From JASFYU01 sp045046905 (lineage in GTDB: Bacteria > Bacteroidota > Bacteroidia > Flavobacteriales > Flavobacteriaceae), in the NCBI GenBank assembly GCA_045046905.1, contig JASFYU010000042.1:1-5608 (forward strand): a stretch of 5,608 bases of DNA, read 5' to 3'. The translations under genes and the position numbers were made by a program. Shown piece after piece: positions 1 to 5,608 of the stretch. How positions within the stretch are numbered: the stretch's first letter is position 1; every line of letters starts with the position of its first letter. The notes beneath the pieces are model-generated. The model was given only the letters and a program-made list of their open reading frames with translations, searched no databases and was not told the origin of the DNA.

Positions 1-843
1 TATTATGATGGGGTGGTTCCTAATAATGGTGATTATCACCAGGTTGATATGGATTTGTTGAATCGTTTTGGAGGGTACGATTCTCTAATTAATGGTTCCT
101 TAAAAAAATATAGATTTAGAGAGGCCCTTGGCTACCTCATGCAAATTGCCCGCGATGGAAACAAGTATTTGGCAGACCAAGAACCATGGAAGGTCATCAA
201 AGAAGATGAGGAAAGGGTAAAAACCATTATATATGTGTCCTTGCAAGTAGCATCTTTACTTGCAATATTTTGCGAACCTTTTTTACCCTTTACTTCCCAC
301 AAGTTAAAAGGTATTCTGAATTTTGATGATTCCATCTCATGGGATAATGCCATCAATTCATACGACGAATTAATTAAACCCGGTCACCAAATTGGAAAGG
401 CTGAATTACTATTTCGCAAAATCGAAGACCAAGAGATACAGGTGCAATTACATAAACTAGAGGCTACTAAAAAGGCTAATGAAATCAGAAACAAAACACT
501 TATGCCACAAAAAGACACCATTACTTTTGATGATTTTTCAAAACTCGATATACGTGTCGGCACTATTGTAGAAGCCGAAAAAATGGCAAAGGCCAAAAAA
601 CTATTGGTATTAAAAGTCGATACAGGCCTTGATACCCGAACCATTGTCTCAGGTATTGCCGAAAGTTTTACCCCAGAGGAGATTGTGGGTAAAAAAGTGA
701 CCGTTTTAATCAACCTAGCCCCACGAGCATTACGCGGTGTCGAAAGCGAAGGCATGATTTTGATGACCGAGACCGAAGATGGCAAATTAGCCTTTGTTAA
801 TCCTGATACGGATGGTGTTGGCAATGGAATGACTATAACTTGA
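1..843 (+). CDS. metG: Methionine--tRNA ligase (MetRS), C-terminal part; 5' end outside window
   Basis: Cytoplasmic enzyme that charges tRNA-Met with methionine using ATP. The frame is open from base 1 (reading YYDGVVP), so the GTG at 13 is an internal Val codon rather than a start; 280 codons are visible. The first part closes the catalytic/connective region. The anticodon-binding helical domain follows, with the family signature NKYLADQEPWK at visible residues 54-64 and a hydrophobic helix ending in EPFLPFTSHKL. After a Lys/Glu-rich linker comes a C-terminal tRNA-binding OB-fold domain of the Trbp111/EMAPII type (visible residues about 176-280), recognised by FSKLDIRVG, VSGIAE, NLAPRALRG and SEGMIL. 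In the family this domain supports dimerisation and tRNA affinity; many bacterial MetRS carry it and some lack it. The nucleotide-binding HIGH and KMSKS motifs lie upstream of the window. The TGA stop is 9 bases before tex, suggesting one transcript. Identification is secure. Confidence 0.96.
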   Translation, partial: YYDGVVPNNGDYHQVDMDLLNRFGGYDSLINGSLKKYRFREALGYLMQIARDGNKYLADQEPWKVIKEDEERVKTIIYVSLQVASLLAIFCEPFLPFTSHKLKGILNFDDSISWDNAINSYDELIKPGHQIGKAELLFRKIEDQEIQVQLHKLEATKKANEIRNKTLMPQKDTITFDDFSKLDIRVGTIVEAEKMAKAKKLLVLKVDTGLDTRTIVSGIAESFTPEEIVGKKVTVLINLAPRALRGVESEGMILMTETEDGKLAFVNPDTDGVGNGMTIT

Positions 844-852
844 ATACGCTAA

Positions 853-2976
853 ATGACCCTTACCCAATACATTCTACAACACACCCAACTTCCTCTAAAA
901 GGCATAGAAAACACGGTTGCCTTACTCGATGAGGATTGTACCATCCCTTTTATTTCTAGATATAGAAAAGAGCGGACCGGTAATTTAGACGAGGTTCAGA
1001 TCGGGGCGATTGTAGCCAGCAAAGCACAATTCGAAGCCCTACAAAAACGAAAAACTGCCATTCGTAAAGCTTTAGAAGAGCAACAAGTACTCACAACAGA
1101 ACTACAAGAAAAAATTGATCAGGCCACAGACCTTACTGTGCTAGAAGACCTTTACCTGCCCTACAAGAAAAAAAGAAAGACAAAGGCAGAAACGGCCATT
1201 AAAAACGGCTTGGAGCCTTTGGCAAAAATCATCATGGGGCAACGCGCAAAGAATATCGGTTTTATAGCCAGAGATTATATAAACAAGGCTGTAGAAAATG
1301 AAGATGATGCGCTAGAAGGTGCCCGGCATATCATCGCAGAATGGATTAATGAACGCAGCGATATCAGAACCCTTGTTCGACGACAATTAGAGCGCTTTGC
1401 ACAGATCACCACTAAAGTTATAACCGCCAAAAAAGAGGATGAAAAAGCGCAGAAATTCAGAGACTATTTTGACTGGAGCGAATCTTTAAGCCGTTGCCCA
1501 TCACACCGCTTATTGGCTATTTTACGAGCGGAAAATGAAAAATTTATTCGTCTTAAAATAGAGATTGATGATGATAAGGCCCTAATCAACATAAAAAACC
1601 GGATTATAAAATCTGACCATAGCTGTGCGGTCCAAATAGAAATCGCCATACAGAATGCCTATAAAAGGCTATTGCTACCCTCACTATCGAATGAATGTTT
1701 GCGCAAAGCCAAAGAAAAGGCAGACGATGGCGCCATTACTGTTTTTACCAAAAACTTAAAACAACTTTTATTGGGGGCTCCTCTGGGTGAAAAAAGAATT
1801 TTGGCTTTGGACCCAGGGTATAAGTCGGGCTGTAAATTGGTTTGTTTAAGCGCGCAGGGCGATTTGATCCACAATGAAACCATATACCCTCACTCACCCC
1901 AAAACAAAAACACTGAGGCCATTAAAAAAATAAGTTCCTTGGCAGATGCCTATAAAATTGAAGCTATTGCCATTGGTAACGGCACGGCATCTAGAGAAAC
2001 TGAGCAATTGATAAAACGCATTCATTTTAAGAATACCATTGAAGTTTTTGTGGTCAGCGAGGCAGGTGCTTCTATCTATTCGGCATCAAAAATAGCACGA
2101 GATGAATTTCCGAATTATGATGTTACCGTACGCGGTGCAGTTTCTATTGGCAGGCGTTTGGCAGACCCTTTGGCCGAATTGGTAAAGATTGATGCCAAAT
2201 CAATCGGTGTTGGCCAATACCAACATGATGTGGATCAGGGCAAGCTAAAAACCTCTTTGGATACCACGGTAGAGAGTTGCGTGAATTTTGTAGGGGTGAA
2301 CATCAATACGGCCAGCACCTCCTTGCTGAGTTATGTTTCTGGTATTGGCCCAAAACTAGCAGAAAACATTGTTAACCATAGGAATGAAAATGGGGCGTAT
2401 TCTAGCAGAACTGATATAAAAAAGGTAGCCCGTTTGGGCGCAAAGGCCTTTGAACAGAGTGCCGCCTTTCTTCGTATTAAAAATGCCAAAAACCCATTAG
2501 ATGATTCTGCCGTGCACCCAGAACAGTACGCCTTGGTAAAAAAAATGTTGCAGGATCAAGGTGTGGCATTAGCTGACTGTATTGGCAATAAAGAAGTGCT
2601 GCGAAAGATACCCCTAGAAAAATATTGTACAGAAAAGGTAGGGCTGCCAACTTTAAAAGATATCATCGCCGAATTAGAAAAACCTGGATTAGATTTACGA
2701 GCGAAGGCCAAGGTCTTTACCTTCGACCAAAACATAAAAACCATAAAGGATCTTCAAGAAGGGCAACGATTGCCAGGAATTGTAAACAATATCACCAATT
2801 TTGGTTGTTTTGTAGATATAGGCATCAAAGAAAGCGGCTTGATCCATGTCTCTAATCTTTCAGATACATTTGTTAAGGATGTAAATGCCCATGTTCGTAT
2901 GCATCAGCAAATAATTGTTAAAGTTCTGCAGGTCGACATTGGTCGAAAAAGAATTCAATTGGCCTTGCACAAATAA
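853..2976 (+). CDS. tex: Tex-family RNA-binding protein (transcription accessory protein, YhgF-like)
   Basis: Complete 707-residue protein. The Tex family binds RNA/ssDNA through an S1 domain and is linked to transcription or RNA metabolism; its exact role in Bacteroidota is not settled. Domains in order: helical Tex N-terminal region (about 1-190) with the hallmark DLYLPYKKKRKTKA at 99-112; YqgF/RNase H-like domain from about 315, with ILALDPGYKSG (Asp320), GNGTASRETE (375-384), SEAGAS (Glu403) and SIGRRLADPLAELVKID (431-447); the conserved GVGQYQHDV at 452-460; tandem helix-hairpin-helix region (about 483-545) with VSGIGPKLAENIV; and S1 RNA-binding domain (636-707) with NFGCFVDIG, ESGLIHVS and KRIQLALHK. 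The protein stops at the end of S1, without the basic tail found in some longer homologues (E. coli YhgF is about 770 residues). The ATG at 853 gives the expected N-terminus, and no Shine-Dalgarno is visible, as is usual in this phylum. It lies 9 bases after metG, so it is probably co-transcribed. Confidence 0.96.
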   Translation: MTLTQYILQHTQLPLKGIENTVALLDEDCTIPFISRYRKERTGNLDEVQIGAIVASKAQFEALQKRKTAIRKALEEQQVLTTELQEKIDQATDLTVLEDLYLPYKKKRKTKAETAIKNGLEPLAKIIMGQRAKNIGFIARDYINKAVENEDDALEGARHIIAEWINERSDIRTLVRRQLERFAQITTKVITAKKEDEKAQKFRDYFDWSESLSRCPSHRLLAILRAENEKFIRLKIEIDDDKALINIKNRIIKSDHSCAVQIEIAIQNAYKRLLLPSLSNECLRKAKEKADDGAITVFTKNLKQLLLGAPLGEKRILALDPGYKSGCKLVCLSAQGDLIHNETIYPHSPQNKNTEAIKKISSLADAYKIEAIAIGNGTASRETEQLIKRIHFKNTIEVFVVSEAGASIYSASKIARDEFPNYDVTVRGAVSIGRRLADPLAELVKIDAKSIGVGQYQHDVDQGKLKTSLDTTVESCVNFVGVNINTASTSLLSYVSGIGPKLAENIVNHRNENGAYSSRTDIKKVARLGAKAFEQSAAFLRIKNAKNPLDDSAVHPEQYALVKKMLQDQGVALADCIGNKEVLRKIPLEKYCTEKVGLPTLKDIIAELEKPGLDLRAKAKVFTFDQNIKTIKDLQEGQRLPGIVNNITNFGCFVDIGIKESGLIHVSNLSDTFVKDVNAHVRMHQQIIVKVLQVDIGRKRIQLALHK

Positions 2977-3092
2977 ACTAGTGCAAAGCAAGCTTGCCAT
3001 TTAGACGGGAGGTTTAACGCTACTGGCGCAAAGTAAACTACCTCGGGGTAGGCCTGCTGGCATAGGCCGGTTAAACTCACTGGCGAGAATAA
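2977..3092. repeat. Structured intergenic element with inverted and direct repeats
   Basis: This non-coding segment starts right after the tex stop and is visibly richer in G+C than the flanking genes. It contains a 10-base perfect palindrome, GCAAGCTTGC (2988-2997). A bulged hairpin has GTTTA (3012-3016) pairing with TAAAC (3034-3038) and CGC/GCG inside. Next comes the hairpin CTACC-TCGG-GGTAG (3038-3051), then GGCCT/AGGCC (3051-3055 with 3064-3068). An imperfect direct repeat is also present: GTTTAACGCTACTGGCG (3012-3028) and GTTAAACTCACTGGCG (3070-3085). The stretch 3036-3063 matches a second site in the window at 4720-4748. The pattern suggests a dispersed intergenic repeat, perhaps transcribed as the 3' UTR of tex, rather than a classical terminator, because no hairpin is followed by a T-run. 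A structured RNA is the alternative. The boundaries are my estimate. Confidence 0.5.
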
Positions 3093-3120
3093 ATAACTAT
3101 TTTTGAGGGCCTTAGAGAAA

Positions 3121-3303
3121 ATGACAGTGAATAAAAAGAAAGAACAACATAAAAAAACCATAAAAAAAGAGCTGAAATTGGCATTAAAAAAGCCTGCATG
3201 CCAAAAAAAGTGCAAGTCAAAATGCTGCAAAAAGTATAAAAAATGCCCAAATAAGCGCTGTCAACGTTGTCCTTGCTTTGATCTTCTTAAAAAAGCAGCC
3301 TAA
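3121..3303 (+). CDS. Small Lys/Cys-rich protein of unknown function
   Basis: A 60-residue protein from the ATG at 3121 to the TAA at 3301. A TTG at 3103 would add six residues but has no supporting feature, so ATG is preferred. It holds 21 Lys, 2 Arg and only 3 acidic residues, so it is strongly basic. The first 24 residues look like a charged helix with alternating Lys and hydrophobic positions. From residue 27 there are eight Cys (27, 31, 35, 36, 42, 47, 50, 52) spaced CX3CX3CCX5CX4CX2CXC, ending CQRCPCFDLLKK. There is no signal peptide or membrane segment. The Cys spacing suggests metal (zinc) binding, and the basic charge suggests contact with nucleic acid; both are inference. I associate small proteins with a similar Cys-rich CPxFxL-like tail with Flavobacteriia, but that is memory, not a search. 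It could be a spurious frame, though the ordered Cys pattern argues against this. Confidence 0.7.
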   Translation: MTVNKKKEQHKKTIKKELKLALKKPACQKKCKSKCCKKYKKCPNKRCQRCPCFDLLKKAA

Positions 3304-3358
3304 ATAAGTTTCGTATTTTCTTCAAAACCTTTTGATAAGGCATATTCAGGCCTTTCAA

Positions 3359-3389
3359 TTTGTTTTTATTCCTTTTATAGTTACATTTA
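3359..3389 (+). promoter_or_regulatory. Candidate Bacteroidota-type promoter for the serine hydrolase gene
   Basis: TTTG at 3359-3362 is followed after 19 bases by TACATTTA at 3382-3389. The Bacteroidota sigma-ABfr consensus is TTTG at -33 and TAnnTTTG at -7 with about this spacing, so only the last base of the -7 box differs. It sits 26 bases before the chosen ATG at 3416, leaving a short 5' leader. If real, it shows that the hydrolase is transcribed separately from the metG-tex-small ORF group. In such AT-rich DNA a chance match is possible. Confidence 0.4.
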
Positions 3390-3415
3390 GAACCACTAAA
3401 AAAGTAACCGATTCA

Positions 3416-4705
3416 ATGAAAAATAGCACAACCATTTTATGTACAGCCATACTATGTACCATTTTTGCCCAGAGTACCACTGCCCAAAAAGCCCCTGTTC
3501 TTTCAGAAGCACCACCGGCCAGTGTAGGCATGTCGGTTGAACGCCTTGGCCGTATTGATGCCATGTTCAAAAAGGCGATTGCCGAAAAACAAATTCCTGG
3601 AGCGGTCGCATTAATTGCCAGGAACGGAAAAATAGTATTCCACAAGGCCTATGGCATGGCCGATAACCAAGCAGGTAAAACCTTAAAAAAAGAAGCTATT
3701 TTTAGAATTGCCTCGCAAACTAAGGCAATTACGTCAACCGCGGTTATGATACTTTGGGAGGAAGGAAAGTTCAGACTTGACGACCCTATTTCAAAATACA
3801 TTCCTGAATTCAAAGAAGCACAACTATTAGACAGCTTCAATGAGCAAGACTCCACCTATACGACAAAAGCTGCCGAAGACCAGATCAGCATTCGAGATCT
3901 AATTACACATACATCGGGTATTGGATATGGCGTTATCGACGGCGACGACCGTTTCAGAAAAATCTATGCAAAAGCAGGCGTAACCGATTTGTTCACCACT
4001 GAAAATATTAGTATTGAAGAAAGTGTAAAGAAATTGGCAAAGCTACCCTTACATCATAATCCGGGCGATGCCTATGTGTATAGCGAAGGTCTTGATGTGC
4101 TGGGCTATTTTATCGAAGTAGTCTCAGGTATGCCTTTCGACAAATTTTTAAAATCGAGAATTTTCGACCCCCTAGGCATGAAGGACACTTGGTTCTATCT
4201 GCCCAGCAGAAAACACGACCGCTTGGTATCCGTACAACATAAAATAGATGGTAAATGGGAGAAATACCCTGTAACCTTCTATGATACCGACTATCCTAAA
4301 AAAGGAGCAAAACGATTTTTCTCCGGTGGCGCAGGCCTCTCAAGTACCGCAAAAGATTATGCTACATTTCTACAGATGTACTTGAACAACGGTGAATTGA
4401 ACGGGGCACGCATTCTCAGCAGAACTACCGTTCAGAGCATCATGGGTAATCAGTCAGGCGAACTTTTTGGAGGTGACGCCAAAGATTACGGCCTTGCCTT
4501 TGGCCTGATAACTCTCAAAGGGCAAGACGCCGGTGGCCAAGGCAGTATAGGCACATTTGATTGGGGCGGCTATTTCAATACCCAATATTTTGCAGACCCC
4601 CAGGAGAAAATAATAGGGGTTTTAATGAAACAGACCCAAGGGGGCACAGGAGACGAAACAGGGTGGAAATTCAGACAAATGATAGGTGCCGCTGTTGATG
4701 ATTAA
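3416..4705 (+). CDS. Exported serine hydrolase, beta-lactamase / family VIII esterase (EstB-like) fold
   Basis: A 429-residue protein from the ATG at 3416. The frame is open upstream to a TTG at 3332, but that would put 28 residues ahead of an evident signal peptide, so ATG is chosen. A Sec signal peptide covers about residues 1-23 (Lys2, hydrophobic core 7-18, cleavage probably TTA^QK), placing the enzyme in the periplasm or outside. The penicillin-binding-protein/class C beta-lactamase fold shows as the nucleophile motif S100-Q-T-K103 in FRIASQTKAITSTAV, DLITHTSGIGYG (161-172), the second motif Y222-S223-E224 in VYSEGLDVLG, FFSGGAGLSSTAKDY (301-315), and the third motif W383-G-G in FDWGGYFNTQYFADP, replacing the KTG of beta-lactamases. 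YSx-DVLG and WGG are typical of the EstB-like esterase/transesterase branch, so ester or peptide hydrolysis is likelier than antibiotic resistance. The substrate cannot be told. Length is normal and all three active-site motifs are present. No functional partner is adjacent. Confidence 0.92.
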   Translation: MKNSTTILCTAILCTIFAQSTTAQKAPVLSEAPPASVGMSVERLGRIDAMFKKAIAEKQIPGAVALIARNGKIVFHKAYGMADNQAGKTLKKEAIFRIASQTKAITSTAVMILWEEGKFRLDDPISKYIPEFKEAQLLDSFNEQDSTYTTKAAEDQISIRDLITHTSGIGYGVIDGDDRFRKIYAKAGVTDLFTTENISIEESVKKLAKLPLHHNPGDAYVYSEGLDVLGYFIEVVSGMPFDKFLKSRIFDPLGMKDTWFYLPSRKHDRLVSVQHKIDGKWEKYPVTFYDTDYPKKGAKRFFSGGAGLSSTAKDYATFLQMYLNNGELNGARILSRTTVQSIMGNQSGELFGGDAKDYGLAFGLITLKGQDAGGQGSIGTFDWGGYFNTQYFADPQEKIIGVLMKQTQGGTGDETGWKFRQMIGAAVDD

Positions 4706-4986
4706 CGTGTTTTAGAATCAACTACCTCGATGCAAGCATACAAGGCATTAAAGAGGATGAAATATATTTAATTCTACCAAACATCTGGGTATTAAACCCA
4801 CTGTCGGGAACAAAGCCAGCATTTCAAATCTCAGCTTTTATTTGCCTTCCATATATTAAATGTTAGGTCGAACTCAGCTTAAAAGAAATAAGCATTCCGA
4901 AATACTTGAAATAAAAAGAATTCGTTCAATACTATGAAAATAATACCTATTTAAACGATTGCTTTTTAATTTCTAAATCAGAAAAA
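4706..4986. other. Non-coding intergenic region
   Basis: These 281 bases hold no convincing gene on either strand. The first fifty bases contain a diverged copy of the repeat found after tex (4720-4756, listed separately). A perfect 5-bp hairpin TGGGT-ATTAA-ACCCA lies at 4786-4800 but lacks a following T-run, so it is at best a weak terminator for the hydrolase gene. CTCAGCTT occurs twice (4830-4837 and 4873-4880). From about 4880 the sequence is very AT-rich and presumably carries the promoter of the next gene, but I found no good TTTG / TAnnTTTG pair. Confidence 0.6.
4720..4756. repeat. Second, diverged copy of the intergenic repeat
   Basis: AACTACCTCG at 4720-4729 is identical to 3036-3045. 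The similarity continues to GGCAT (4744-4748 versus 3059-3063), giving about 21 matches over 28 aligned bases with a single one-base gap. This copy also has nested inverted repeats: CCTC (4725-4728) with GAGG (4753-4756), and ATGC (4730-4733) with GCAT (4745-4748). It starts 14 bases after the serine hydrolase stop codon, a position comparable to the copy after tex. The sequence suggests a decaying dispersed intergenic element; orientation relative to any consensus is unknown. Confidence 0.45.
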
Positions 4987-5607
4987 ATGAAATACCGACC
5001 TTTAAAAACAGCTGCATTACTTCTATTTATGCTTGCATCTGTCTCAACCTACGCTCAAAAGCTGAAAGTTCTTGATGGAAACATCAAAAACCTAAAAGGA
5101 ATTTCAGAGTATTCTCTAGAATTCATCTATTCAAACCTAGAAATACCAAAATATGATTCTGAAGAAGAGTTCTTGGCCGACAAAGCAAAAAAAAGAGAAG
5201 AAAAAGAGGTAGGATTAGGTGAAAAGTTCAGAAAGTCATGGTTTTCGGATCGCGAAGAATTCTACCACCCTAAATATGTAGAATCATTTAATAAGAGATT
5301 CGGCAAAGAAGAAATTGTTCTTGATATTGCAAAAAAAGACGCAAAATATACCATGCAGATACATTCGACCTTGATTTATGCCGGGTACAATGTAGGCGTT
5401 GTTCGAAAAAATGCAAAAATAGATGCTGTAATCACGGTTCATGAAACAGCGAACCCTAACAATGTACTGTTCTCAGGAAAGTATTTCAATGTGCAAGGCA
5501 GTGGAGCCATGGGTTATGATTTCAATTCAGGATATCGTATTTCAGAAGCCTATGCCAAGCTGGCAAAATCATTTGCCGGCCTTATCAAGAAAAAAGCTTT
5601 AAAATAA
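4987..5607 (+). CDS. Secreted protein of unknown function
   Basis: A complete 206-residue protein; the TAA ends one base before the window edge. A clear Sec signal peptide (Lys2, Arg4 and Lys7, then a hydrophobic core AALLLFMLASVS, cleavage probably TYA^QK after residue 23) predicts export. There is no lipobox Cys, so it is not an evident lipoprotein. The mature part opens with KLKVLDGNIKNLKGISEYSL, then a charged stretch (about residues 52-108) rich in Glu, Lys and aromatic residues. After it comes a more regular beta-like region with YTMQIHSTLIYAGYNVGVV and AVITVHETANPNNVLFSG, then a Gly-rich segment (GSGAMGYDF), and it ends in a helix, RISEAYAKLAKSFAGLIKKK. A beta sheet followed by a closing helix with regular Ala/Leu recalls small periplasmic domains that sense or assemble at the envelope, but I cannot assign a family. 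ATG at 4987 is chosen because it sits directly before the signal peptide. Confidence 0.85.
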   Translation: MKYRPLKTAALLLFMLASVSTYAQKLKVLDGNIKNLKGISEYSLEFIYSNLEIPKYDSEEEFLADKAKKREEKEVGLGEKFRKSWFSDREEFYHPKYVESFNKRFGKEEIVLDIAKKDAKYTMQIHSTLIYAGYNVGVVRKNAKIDAVITVHETANPNNVLFSGKYFNVQGSGAMGYDFNSGYRISEAYAKLAKSFAGLIKKKALK

Positions 5608-5608
5608 T

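Noticed and set aside
384..824. 146-codon minus-strand open frame opposite metG
   Set aside because: The plus strand here clearly encodes the conserved tRNA-binding domain of MetRS; the antisense frame is a by-product of that codon use.
2625..2855. 76-codon plus-strand frame inside tex
   Set aside because: It overlaps the conserved HhH-S1 linker and S1 domain of Tex in another frame, and its translation shows no domain-like pattern.
2977..3092. CRISPR-like repeat array
   Set aside because: Only two imperfect direct repeats occur, with no regular spacers and no cas genes nearby.
2955..3230. 91-codon open frame on the minus strand with many hydrophobic residues
   Set aside because: It covers the repeat-rich intergenic segment and runs antisense to the Lys/Cys-rich gene. 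Its Phe-rich look is what Lys codons (AAA/AAG) give when read in reverse, and it matches no protein pattern.
3337..3354. Possible terminator hairpin AAGGC / GCCTT after the small Cys-rich gene
   Set aside because: The stem is only 5 bp with an 8-base loop, the T-rich stretch after it is interrupted, and it adjoins the proposed -33 promoter box.
3416..3484. Possible lipoprotein signal in the serine hydrolase (Cys at residues 9 and 14)
   Set aside because: Both Cys follow Leu and lie inside the hydrophobic core, so they do not fit the lipobox [LVI][ASTVI][GAS]C. A signal peptidase I site before Gln24 fits better.
4906..4937. TTG ... TACTATGA as a promoter for the last gene
   Set aside because: The -7 box matches TAnnTTTG poorly, and in such AT-rich sequence it is not better than chance.

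Overview
The window looks like a piece of a Bacteroidota chromosome, most likely from the Flavobacteriaceae. The evidence is AT-rich coding DNA, start codons without purine-rich Shine-Dalgarno motifs, exported proteins whose predicted signal cleavage falls before Gln (A^QK), a promoter-like TTTG / TAnnTTT pair, and MetRS and Tex sequences of the Bacteroidota style. This is inferred from sequence character; no database search was possible. All recognised genes are on the + strand.

Layout: (1) 1-843 is the 3' part of methionyl-tRNA synthetase (metG), cut by the window edge, with the end of the catalytic core, the anticodon-binding helical domain and a C-terminal Trbp111/EMAPII-type tRNA-binding domain. 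(2) 853-2976 is a complete Tex-family RNA-binding protein, 9 bases after metG and probably co-transcribed with it. (3) 2977-3120 is a compact intergenic segment, more GC-rich than its surroundings and packed with inverted and direct repeats. (4) 3121-3303 encodes a 60-residue protein very rich in Lys and Cys, of unknown function. (5) 3304-3415 holds a plausible promoter. (6) 3416-4705 encodes an exported serine hydrolase of the beta-lactamase / family VIII esterase (EstB-like) class. (7) 4706-4986 is non-coding and begins with a second, diverged copy of the repeat seen in region 3. (8) 4987-5607 encodes a secreted protein of unknown function that ends one base before the window edge.

metG and tex are housekeeping genes of translation and RNA metabolism. 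The serine hydrolase and the last gene look like separate units for exported proteins, each preceded by its own intergenic region, and nothing ties them to one pathway. I see no CRISPR array, transposase, defence cassette, phage gene or biosynthetic cluster. The least explained items are the small Cys/Lys-rich protein and the intergenic repeat that follows both the tex and the serine-hydrolase stop codons. I do not find strong evidence for a new multi-gene system here.
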